A stretch of 64,000 bases of DNA from Methanobacterium formicicum DSM 3637. GTDB lineage: Archaea; Methanobacteriota; Methanobacteria; Methanobacteriales; Methanobacteriaceae. Positions 53,898 through 64,000 of the stretch are shown here, piece after piece. The notes beneath the pieces are model-generated. The model did not search any database. It was given only the letters and a program-made list of their open reading frames with translations, and was not told the DNA's origin. The position numbers were made by a program, and so were the translations under genes. Location: positions 1-64,000 of the forward strand of contig NZ_AMPO01000007.1 of assembly GCF_000302455.1 (NCBI RefSeq). The letters are read 5' to 3'. The number at the start of each line of letters is the position of its first letter. The stretch's first letter is position 1.

Positions 53898-54305
53898 TAA
53901 AATGGGATAAATTAGGATACATCGTGAAATTGGCTGATAAATAGTGGAATAATGATAAATAATTGATTAAGGATAATAGTGGGATGGAATGATAATTAGT
54001 TTGATTAAGGATAAATCTGGATTTAGATAGAATATTCACTGGAGTTCTTTTTTATTCCAACTTTTAGTTATTCCAACTTTAAGTATTATTTTTTATTTTT
54101 ACTCCTTCACAGATTCCCAAGTGTAACTGATAAATCATAATCGTATTCGATGATGGGATGTCTTTATTTTTAATGTAACTCGCCTTCTAGGATGGATGCT
54201 TTAAGTTAAATTAATTCTGGTTAAATCCTGAGTATTTTTCCCGGAATACTTATCATGTGCTCTACCCATAAGGGCTATTTATTCTTCAGATAAATTGGTT
54301 ATCAT
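53898..54305. other. intergenic region, AT-rich
   Basis: About 400 bp between the fused glycosyltransferase and the DUF763 gene. The left part has degenerate GGATAAATTAG/GATAATAAATTG-type words. CAAGTGTAA occurs at 54118-54126, matching the core of the replication-origin box described for methanobacteria. No gene or structured RNA was recognised. Confidence 0.45.
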
Positions 54306-55436
54306 ATGAGTTCAAGAAGTGGAGTTGCCAATTTACCCCTTCACGGTGGTCGCGCACCCCGATGGCTTTTCCAGCGTATGGTGAAACTGGCTGGAGCAGT
54401 TACTGATTCAATAATATATGAGTACGGTCCTCATGAATTTTTATCCAGAATTTCAGACCCTCACTGGTTCCAGGCATTTTCATGTGTCCTGGGTTTTGAC
54501 TGGCACAGTTCCGGAACCACAACCACGACCTGTGGTGCTCTGAAAACAGCTATCAAACCTGAAGAACAGGGTATACTTGTAGCAGGAGGTAAGGGCCGAG
54601 CTTCCAGGAGAACGCCCCAGGAGATCCAGGATGCAGGGGAAACATTTTCATTGTCCACGGCCAAACTGGAAGATCTGGTTTATTCCAGTAAAATTTCTGC
54701 AAAAATTGATAATTCATGTATACAGGACGGTTATCAGCTTTATCATCATGTATTTTTCTTAACTGAAAAGGGTGATTGGGCAGTAGTACAGCAGGGAATG
54801 AATGAATCAACTAAATATGCCCGTCGTTATCACTGGTTATCTGATTCAGTGAAAAATTTCATTAATGAACCCCACAATGGCATTTGCTGCGACTTGAAGG
54901 AAGATAAAACCCTGAACATGACCTCGGATATGAGTTTTGATTCACGGCAAACCAGCCTCGATCTTATTCTGGATAACCCTGAACATCTGAAGAAATATTT
55001 CCAGAAAAAAATAGATGTGGGGTCAGGCCAGGCCAACCTGGATATATTCTGCCCGGAACTTTCTTTACCCCGTCACCATCCAGTACTTGACACAGATCTG
55101 TCTCCCCGCGAATTTGAAGTCCTTCAAAATGCATGGGAACTGCAACCAGAAAGCTATGAAGAATTAATTTCTTTAAATGGGATGGGCCCCAAGAAGATAC
55201 GTGCACTTGCCCTGATTTCGGACCTGGTCTATGGGGATAAACCCAGCTGGGATGATCCAGTTAAGTACAGTTTTACCCATGGTGGTAAAGACGGGTTCCC
55301 TTATCCTGTGGACCGGGAAGTGTACGACCATTCCATACAAACTTTACAAGATGCACTCGAACAAGCCAGATTGGAAAAGAAAGACCGTTATCAAGCTATA
55401 AAACGTTTGAATAATTTGATCAGTGTTGATAATTAA
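54306..55436 (+). CDS. DUF763 domain protein
   Basis: A 376-residue cytoplasmic protein of the DUF763 family, found in archaea and some bacteria, of unknown function. The N-terminus SGVANLPLHGGRAPRWLFQRMVKL (quoted here only in part, LPLHGGRAPRWLF at about 8-20) and DWHSSGTTTTTCGALK (about 68-83) are family hallmarks. A helix-hairpin-helix-like segment LISLNGMGPKKIRALALIS (about 287-305) near the C-terminus suggests nucleic-acid binding. The ATG start lacks a strong ribosome-binding site. It stands alone, flanked by intergenic regions that each contain a CAAGTGTAA word. Confidence 0.85.
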   Translation: MSSRSGVANLPLHGGRAPRWLFQRMVKLAGAVTDSIIYEYGPHEFLSRISDPHWFQAFSCVLGFDWHSSGTTTTTCGALKTAIKPEEQGILVAGGKGRASRRTPQEIQDAGETFSLSTAKLEDLVYSSKISAKIDNSCIQDGYQLYHHVFFLTEKGDWAVVQQGMNESTKYARRYHWLSDSVKNFINEPHNGICCDLKEDKTLNMTSDMSFDSRQTSLDLILDNPEHLKKYFQKKIDVGSGQANLDIFCPELSLPRHHPVLDTDLSPREFEVLQNAWELQPESYEELISLNGMGPKKIRALALISDLVYGDKPSWDDPVKYSFTHGGKDGFPYPVDREVYDHSIQTLQDALEQARLEKKDRYQAIKRLNNLISVDN

Positions 55437-55551
55437 TTCTACAGATGAAAGGTCGTGTTTTAGTATATTGTTTTATTATTAACTTCTCCAGACCAATAAA
55501 ATTACCACAGTTTTTTAGGTACTTATGATCAGATCACAGGGAAGACCTCAA

Positions 55552-55564
55552 TTTCAAGTGTAAA
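55552..55564 (-). promoter_or_regulatory. origin-recognition-box-like 13-mer
   Basis: On the minus strand this reads TTTACACTTGAAA, which as I recall is the mini-ORB sequence bound by Cdc6 in Methanothermobacter. Here it is a single copy in a 329-bp gap; a shorter related core (TTACACTTG) lies at 54118-54126. A functional origin would carry many copies, so this may be chance or a dispersed site. Confidence 0.35.
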
Positions 55565-55765
55565 TGATCAAAGTCAGTGTGTTGCCTTTGATATTTCTGC
55601 ATAAAACATCCTCCAGGAACTAGTTTTTATTTGATTCTTCCATGTTTGGGGAAGTATTTGGATTTATTATCCATTTTTGGCACTATTTGTTATTTATGAA
55701 TGGTTTGGTACTGGATTTATACTGTGAATTATCTAAGAAAAAAATGGAAATGTTTGGTGGATTTT

Positions 55766-56251
55766 TCACTTTTCAGATTCTTTTCCAATTAATGCCATGA
55801 GATCTCGGGCTTCTTTGAATTTTTTATCTATTTTAAGTGCTTCTTTGATTAATTTTAAAGATTGATCATACTCTTTAAGGTTGTAAAACCCTTGAGCCCG
55901 TAAGTATAAACCGTATTTATAAAAGTCATCTTTTTTAGAATATCTACCTAAAAACAGGTCAAATGTGTTAACTGCTTCTTGATACTCTTCTAGGATCAGG
56001 AGTACGTATCCCCTGTTGTACCATGCCATGTTATCGCCTGGTTCAAGTCTGATAACTTCTTCAAAACATTTAAGTGCCTCATCATAGTTTCCAAGTTCCA
56101 TAAAGGCCACTCCCTTATCGTTCCAGGCGGAAACATACTCTTTATCAATTGCTATTGCGCTGTCAAAAAACTTTAATGATTTGTCTACTTTTCCCTGTTC
56201 TAAAAATGACATAGCTTGTTTGTAGTACATTTCTGCTTCTTTGATGGCCAT
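55766..56251 (-). CDS. tetratricopeptide repeat protein
   Basis: A 161-residue soluble protein built from about four TPR helix pairs: residues about 4-37 (EMYYKQAMSFLEQGKVDKSLKF type), 38-71 (AWNDKGVAFMELGNYDEALKCF), 72-105 (AWYNRGYVLLILEEYQEAVNTF) and 110-145. The W/L/G/Y/A/F/A pattern is clear. It probably mediates protein-protein contacts; partners are unknown. GGAG and TTGAT precede the ATG. It is a lone minus-strand gene facing a large gene-free gap. Confidence 0.88.
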   Translation of the reverse strand: MAIKEAEMYYKQAMSFLEQGKVDKSLKFFDSAIAIDKEYVSAWNDKGVAFMELGNYDEALKCFEEVIRLEPGDNMAWYNRGYVLLILEEYQEAVNTFDLFLGRYSKKDDFYKYGLYLRAQGFYNLKEYDQSLKLIKEALKIDKKFKEARDLMALIGKESEK

Positions 56252-57363
56252 TTAATCAACTCCTGGCTATATTTGAACTGTTGACTATATAATTTTAAGG
56301 GATTTAAAAGATAAAATTTAGTTTAACGAAAAAGTGTTAATCTCGTTTAAATAATAAATGTTATCGTTTAAGCGTTTTCTAGCCATTTTAAATGAAATTA
56401 TCTAATAAATGAAATAAGTTCGTAAAATTAAGAAAAAAACTTATTTATCATTATTTGGGTCTGGATTAAACTATTGTATTTGAATCAGCTTCAATAATCT
56501 TTTAAAACATAAATAAACCGTAAAAATACTATAAAATGATTTAAATAATTCTAAGGGGCTTAAAATTAATTATTTGTAGCTTGTTTCTAATTGGTTCTTA
56601 TATTTTGCCATTGTGATGTTAGGGTGATTGTTGTACTCCTAATCATTCATAATTAATAAGTATAAAGTATTACTAATGGTAGTTAACCATCCCTCATTAA
56701 GAAATATTTTTTTATACTATTTTTATGATGTCGAACGGCTTTTTAGGAGAGAATCCTTTCAAATCTTCTGGAAATTTTTTTGTAAATAATTTCCAATGTA
56801 AAATTATCATGTATGCTTATACTTGCTATTTAGATACATGTCATTACAATAAATTACATTGCTGATACAATAGGTGAGTTGTGGATTGATCTGAAAATGA
56901 AGTATTTTATGGGGAAACCAATAATTTAGATATTGTAAAATATTATTTTTTATTAAAGGATTTTAGGCAGTATCCTACTTTAAAAATGAGTTTATGATTA
57001 CAATGGGATTTTTTAGAGTATTTAATAGCTTATATTATATTTTCTCTTAATCTAACAATATTTTGCATCACATGAATCAATGTAATGATGACGAGTTCAG
57101 GGCAATGTGATTTTACATGAGATCAATGGCTTTTATCTATCATTAAATGGGTACAAAATTTTAATAACCACCAGGGAAAGATTGAAATATACTAAAATTT
57201 TTGTAAGTTATTGAAGTGGATTTTTTAAAGAGGTTATGAATTCTGAAATGATCTCCTGAAATGATCTACCACTACTGTTAAAAATGTTTATTTGATAAAT
57301 CTACGTTTTTAATAGATTTTTAAAGTTTTCAATTAATCATATAATCTTAATGGAGGAAATAAC
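56252..57363. other. 1.1-kb gene-free, AT-rich region upstream of pdxS
   Basis: The longest non-coding gap in the window. It has no convincing gene. The best small frame is a 46-codon ATG frame starting near 56727, cysteine-containing but without a ribosome-binding site. It holds no tandem repeat of note. A possible C-box word ATGATGA occurs near 57084 but no paired D box was found. The pdxS ribosome-binding site GGAGG is at the right edge. Confidence 0.5.
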
Positions 57364-58245
57364 ATGTTGCATGGAACAGAATTGCTGAAGAAGGGTTTTG
57401 CCAAGATGACTAAGGGTGGAGTTATTATGGATGTAGTTAATGCTGAACAGGCTGCTATTGCCGAAGAAGCAGGTGCTGTATCTGTAATGGCTCTAGAGAA
57501 GGTACCAGCGGATATAAGGGCTTCAGGAGGAGTTGCCAGGATGGCAGACCCCAGTAAAGTTACCGAGATCATGGATGCAGTCAGTATCCCGGTAATGGCC
57601 AAGGTACGAATCGGCCACTTTGTGGAAGCCCAGGTCCTAGAATCACTGGGAGTGGACATGATCGACGAGAGTGAAGTACTCACCCCTGCCGATGAAAAAT
57701 TCCACATAGACAAAAAACAGTTCACCATACCATTTGTCTGTGGAGCCAGAAATTTGGGTGAAGCTCTCCGAAGAATAGATGAAGGTGCTGCCATGATCAG
57801 GACCAAGGGAGAAGCAGGTACCGGTAACGTGGTTGAAGCAGTCCGTCACATGCGCATGATCCAGGGAACCATCAGGGAACTCAAGGACATGACCGAAGAG
57901 GAACTATGGAGTGTAGCCCGGGAAGAAGAAGCACAACTCTACCTGGTTAAGGAAACCCAGAAACAGGGAAGATTACCTGTGGTGAACTTCGCAGCCGGTG
58001 GAGTAGCCACACCAGCAGATGCAGCCCTCATGATGCAACTGGGAGCAGACGGAGTATTCGTGGGAAGTGGGATATTCAAATCAGAAAACCCGGAAATAGT
58101 AGCCAAAGCCATAGCCGAAGCAACCGCCCACTACCAGGATGCGGACCTCATCGCGGAGGTTAGCCGTGACCTGGGTAAAGCAATGCCTGGACTGGAAATA
58201 AGCCAGATACCTGAATCAGAAAGACTGCAGGATAGGGGATGGTAA
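57364..58245 (+). CDS. pdxS: pyridoxal 5'-phosphate synthase subunit PdxS
   Basis: Synthase subunit of the DXP-independent vitamin B6 pathway, which combines ribose 5-phosphate, glyceraldehyde 3-phosphate and ammonia. The 293 residues show the (beta/alpha)8 barrel: [24 protein letters not shown] (cited in part), [30 protein letters not shown] with the substrate lysine (about 81) and [17 protein letters not shown] with the second lysine (about 149). The glutaminase partner PdxT is not next to it. GGAGG precedes the ATG. Repeats with an inverted copy follow the stop. Confidence 0.97.
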   Translation: MLHGTELLKKGFAKMTKGGVIMDVVNAEQAAIAEEAGAVSVMALEKVPADIRASGGVARMADPSKVTEIMDAVSIPVMAKVRIGHFVEAQVLESLGVDMIDESEVLTPADEKFHIDKKQFTIPFVCGARNLGEALRRIDEGAAMIRTKGEAGTGNVVEAVRHMRMIQGTIRELKDMTEEELWSVAREEEAQLYLVKETQKQGRLPVVNFAAGGVATPADAALMMQLGADGVFVGSGIFKSENPEIVAKAIAEATAHYQDADLIAEVSRDLGKAMPGLEISQIPESERLQDRGW

Positions 58246-58302
58246 TTCCCCCTAATTTTTATTTTTTTTATTTCATTAATTTAGTTAAAAAAAGAAGTTT
58301 TA

Positions 58303-58430
58303 AGCAACTAAAACTATTCATTCTCCATTTTCATAATTTAATACTATTTTTAGTTGCTAGAATTGAATCATTACTATTTTTTAGTTGCTAGAATTGAAAT
58401 CATTACTATTTTTTAGTTGCTAGATTTAAT
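58303..58430. repeat. 30-32-bp direct repeats with an inverted copy
   Basis: Three copies of TACTATTTTTAGTTGCTAGAATTGAATCAT-type units lie at 58342-58371, 58372-58403 and 58404-58430 (truncated). The core TTTTAGTTGCT also occurs in reverse complement as AGCAACTAAAA at 58303-58313, so a hairpin can form between the first inverted element and any direct copy. The block separates pdxS (plus) from the lipoprotein gene (minus) and could serve as a bidirectional transcript end. Confidence 0.82.
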
Positions 58431-58436
58431 GAATTT

Positions 58437-58805
58437 TTAGGGTGCTCCACCAGCACCACCAAGGTTTTCTCCAGTCACGGCATCAATTTCAATTTCACCC
58501 ACATTCTTCCCGTTTTGGATGAGAGGCACAACGTATACTTGCTTCCCATTTACTGTCTGAAGTACTGGTGTTCCTGTGGTTACACCAGGTTCTTCAACGT
58601 ATTGCTGGGCTATACTTTTTGCTTTTTCAGGTGATATTAAATTGGTGCTGTTTGTGGTATTGTTAGCATTGTTGCTGTTGTTATTGCTCTGGTTAGACAT
58701 GTTCTGAGTGTTATTCTGGGTGCTGTTCGTATTGGTGGTGCATCCAGAAACAACCACCATTAAAACTATCAAAGCCATTAGGGCCACTGTTGATTTTTTA
58801 ATCAT
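58437..58805 (-). CDS. PepSY-type lipoprotein
   Basis: A 122-residue secreted protein with a lipoprotein signal: basic start, hydrophobic stretch (about 7-20) and lipobox VVSGC (Cys at about 22). A Thr/Asn/Ser-rich linker (about 23-55) leads to a PepSY-like domain (about 58-115) with ISPEKAKSIAQQYV and GKNVGEIEIDAVTGE. PepSY domains are thought to regulate peptidases or act outside the cell. AAGGGG lies before the ATG. The many Asn-Xaa-Ser/Thr sites in the linker could be glycosylated by AglB. Confidence 0.85.
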   Translation of the reverse strand: MIKKSTVALMALIVLMVVVSGCTTNTNSTQNNTQNMSNQSNNNSNNANNTTNSTNLISPEKAKSIAQQYVEEPGVTTGTPVLQTVNGKQVYVVPLIQNGKNVGEIEIDAVTGENLGGAGGAP

Positions 58806-59042
58806 TTTTATCTACCCCTTAACCATTGATCAGTTCGTGACCATGATCATCAATTATATTTATAGAATGAACCTTTATTCCTATAAAATTTTGGTATTTC
58901 CATATTTGATGATCATGAAAATTAGGCTAATGAATTAAATAAACGCCCCTAAATAACAAAATAATTCTTTTTTTAACTTAAAATTTAAAAATTAAAATCA
59001 AAAATAATTAGATTTTAAAATAATAAGATATTCACTGGAATA

Positions 59043-59082
59043 ATCAGCCCTCATCATCTTTTATCAGCCCTCATAAGTGTTT
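59043..59082. repeat. 20-bp tandem duplication at the fpg stop codon
   Basis: ATCAGCCCTCAT-CATCTTTT (59043-59062) and ATCAGCCCTCAT-AAGTGTTT (59063-59082) are adjacent; the second copy contains the last codons and stop of the fpg-like gene (minus strand). Confidence 0.75.
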
Positions 59083-59854
59083 ATCATCTGCCGGTGGGGA
59101 CATAGGAACGTGGTTCTACCACCTACTTTTATAGTTTCCAATTTTTCACCCTCAGGGCATTTACCACCTTTATGGCGGTGGGGAAGAAGATAAGATTCTG
59201 GAAGGGATTTGACACTATCATCACATTCTATTGCTTTCTGGAGTACCTTTTTCATATTCTGAAAAATTTGTCCCCATCCCTGTTTATCTATAAGATTTGC
59301 ACGGGTCAGAGGATGTACTCTGCTCTGGTAGAGTATTTCATCAGCATACAAATTACCAATACCGGCTAAAATGTTCTGGTTAAGTAGTAATGGTTTTATC
59401 ATACCCTTTCTACCGTGAACTATGTCATAAAAATCTTTGAAACTCACTTCCAGTGCATCTGGACCCAATTTTTTATTTTCAATGAATTCATCAGGATCCA
59501 GGGTCAGGCCCAGTTTCCCGAATTTACGGGCATCATCAAAGGCCAGGAAATTACCTCCTGAAAACTTTATTAATAAACGAGGATACCGGGAGGTATTCTG
59601 ATGTTCGTAGTGCAAGTAGCCTGTCATTCCAAAGTGCATTATCAAAAACAGGTCACTGTCTAATTTTGCGAAGAGATACTTCCCGTATCTAGTGCTTTCT
59701 GTAAACTCATGACCTTCCATGGCTTTTTTCATCTGATTGCTACTGGTTTCCACCAGAATTTCAGGACTGATAACATTCACGTTGGTTATCAGTTGGTGAA
59801 GGCTGTCTTATCAAAGTACTTCTTAAATATCTCCACACTGGGTAGTTCAGGCAT
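59064..59854 (-). pseudogene. frameshifted Fpg/Nei-type DNA glycosylase
   Basis: Base-excision glycosylase/AP lyase of the Fpg/Nei family. The long frame (GTG at 59780) encodes only the body: MHFGMTGYL, the helix-two-turn-helix region NQNILAGIGNLYADEIL and the C-terminal zinc-finger-like segment. The required N-terminus lies upstream in another frame: ATG at 59854 (after GGTGA) encodes MPELPSVEIFKKYFDKTAF, with the catalytic Pro and Glu, then meets TGA at 59791-59789. Adding one base within the TTCACC segment (59796-59800) restores a continuous protein reading AFHQLITNVNVISPE. So this is a one-base deletion, or a sequence error. Confidence 0.88.
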
Positions 59855-60173
59855 TTAGTCACCATTAAATTTCATTGTCACTTTTTTTTATTACCATCTA
59901 TTCTAGAGTTTATAAAAGTTATTTTTGTGGTGAATTATTTAGTAACTTTCTAAATAAGTTCTTGTAAATTTACTAAAATAGTTTCAAAAATAGTAATTCA
60001 AATGGAGAGTTGTGATTTTTAATAATTATTGGATTTTTTTAAACTTTTAGGAAATAATATTGTGGATTAAAGTAATATGGACTAAAATAGTATGGGCTTT
60101 AATTATGATACTTTAAAAAAGAAAAGAAAAAAAGGAGGTAAGGGGGGTTGAAAGTGGATTTTTTTGGAGGGTG
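59855..60173. other. AT-rich intergenic region
   Basis: About 320 bp between glnK copy 1 and the fpg-like gene, both on the minus strand. The right part is purine/T-rich and looks like the glnK terminator. The left part holds the fpg promoter. No gene or repeat array was seen. Confidence 0.45.
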
Positions 60174-61768
<1,595 letters not shown>

Positions 61769-61968
61769 TGATTTTTTCCTCCTTTATTCATCTTATTTAT
61801 TTAACTTTATTTTTTTTAGAGATATTTGTAAACAAAGATACAAACACTATTTTTTTATTTATTAGAGATATTTGGGTTGTTATGGGCTTAGGTCAAAGGC
61901 CTAAAGCACTTTTTCCTATTTTTTCATTTTAGTATTTCATGAAAAATTCACCCCATTTACCGGATATC

Positions 61969-61982
61969 GGAAGCATACTTCC
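61969..61982. promoter_or_regulatory. NrpR-type operator, GGAA-N6-TTCC
   Basis: The sequence GGAA-GCATAC-TTCC matches the palindrome bound by the methanogen nitrogen repressor NrpR; the arms extend to TCGGAAG/CTTCCGA. It lies just downstream of a minus-strand TATA box (62008-62015), near the predicted transcription start of amtB copy 1, where a repressor would block transcription in ammonium-rich conditions. NrpR itself is not encoded in this window. Confidence 0.8.
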
Positions 61983-62007
61983 GACAACTGATCATTGTAC
62001 CTTCCTC

Positions 62008-62015
62008 CTTATAAA
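62008..62015 (-). promoter_or_regulatory. predicted TATA box of amtB copy 1
   Basis: The minus strand reads AACATTTATAAGG, with TTTATAAG as the TATA element about 25-30 bp upstream of the NrpR-type palindrome. The predicted start site is near 61985, giving a leader of about 215 nt. Confidence 0.5.
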
Positions 62016-62295
62016 TGTTTTGGTTAAAATGTAACGAAAAAACCCATGCCCAGGATTGGAACGGTTTTTTGGGCGATTATTAAGGTTAGTACACTAAATT
62101 ATGAGAATTATTTAAAAATTGCCGATTTAATTAATTGCAGAAATTGATGAATAGACTAATGGATTGTTTTAGTAAAATTAAAGAATTTCTTATAGTAACA
62201 TTACAGAATAGTTTATACTAATATTATAGAATATTAAAAAAAATTAAGAGAATGGTAAAAAAGATAAAAATTGGGAAACATTAAGTTTTTAAATC

Positions 62296-63940
<1,645 letters not shown>

Positions 63941-64000
63941 ATATAAAATAGTCTATTTTTGTTGTTTTTCCACTTTCAACCTTAATAGAATGTCCCCCTT

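Larger units (their letters stand above)
61769..62295. other. regulatory intergenic region between the two amtB-glnK units
   Basis: 527 bp. It contains the predicted TATA box (62008-62015), an NrpR-type operator (61969-61982), a short frame of 12 codons after a strong ribosome-binding site (61961-61999), an imperfect hairpin with AGGCCTAAAGC (61888-61910) and a 13-bp direct repeat TTAGAGATATTTG (61816-61828 and 61862-61874). The left end is the 5' leader of amtB copy 1. Confidence 0.6.

Noticed and set aside
56727..56867. 46-codon frame with several cysteines upstream of pdxS
   Set aside because: No ribosome-binding site and no family resemblance; expected by chance in a 1.1-kb gap.
57080..57115. 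C/D-box small RNA candidate (ATGATGA word)
   Set aside because: No matching D box (CTGA) or second box pair at suitable spacing was found.

Overview
The window is a 64 kb piece of an AT-rich methanogenic archaeon, most likely of the order Methanobacteriales (a Methanobacterium-like organism). The evidence is the gene content: archaeal information-processing proteins (MCM, Orc1/Cdc6, aIF2-beta, aIF6, NMD3, L39e, L18a/LX, S19e, PDCD5, prefoldin alpha, RNase P Rpr2, RtcB and archease), the tetrahydromethanopterin-pathway kinase MptE, an AglB oligosaccharyltransferase, and paired amtB-glnK units with a GGAA-N6-TTCC site of the NrpR type. These genus-level statements are inferences from protein families; no database search was run. 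No rRNA, tRNA, CRISPR array, insertion sequence or prophage was recognised, and the region reads as core chromosome.

Layout. 1-7.6 kb, mostly minus strand: a small conserved protein, TyrS, NMD3, aIF2-beta, MCM, then FtsJ-type rRNA methyltransferase and a calcineurin-like phosphodiesterase. 8-17 kb: topoisomerase I, a membrane protein plus XRE regulator operon behind a striking periodic operator, AglB, a DRG GTPase, Thi4, and an AK6-type kinase carrying a repeat expansion. 17.3-22.7 kb: a long plus-strand translation and secretion operon (rnp4, a CRM-domain protein, S19e, PDCD5, a PP-loop protein, L39e, L31e, aIF6, L18a, prefoldin alpha, FtsY). 22.8-35 kb: a methyltransferase, a dUTPase/dCTP deaminase-family protein, acetyl-CoA synthetase, a ThDP enzyme, two paralogous B12-binding radical SAM proteins, a class V aminotransferase, MptE and Orc1/Cdc6. 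35-46.9 kb: a CDC48/VAT ATPase, archease, a membrane metalloprotease and an envelope-type group (GT39-like glycosyltransferase, DUF362 protein, flippase-like protein, UbiA-type prenyltransferase). 47-58 kb: RtcB, MTA/MTI phosphorylase, NadA, a membrane protein, a fused GT2/GT-B glycosyltransferase, a DUF763 protein, a TPR protein and PdxS. 58-64 kb: a PepSY lipoprotein, a frameshifted Fpg/Nei glycosylase, and two amtB-glnK units for ammonium uptake and its PII control.

I did not find a clearly new multi-gene system. The most unusual material is at DNA level. There are many short imperfect tandem repeats (periods of about 11-41 bp) in intergenic DNA, several starting exactly at the stop codon of the upstream gene, and one 12-nt-based repeat inside a kinase gene. 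An operator array has a constant 21-bp spacing, a block of eight A5 tracts is phased at 11 bp, and a GATC-containing unit recurs about every 15 bp. Two gene-integrity observations also matter: acetyl-CoA synthetase appears to start at ATT behind a strong ribosome-binding site, and the Fpg/Nei gene has a one-base frameshift that separates its catalytic N-terminus from the rest.
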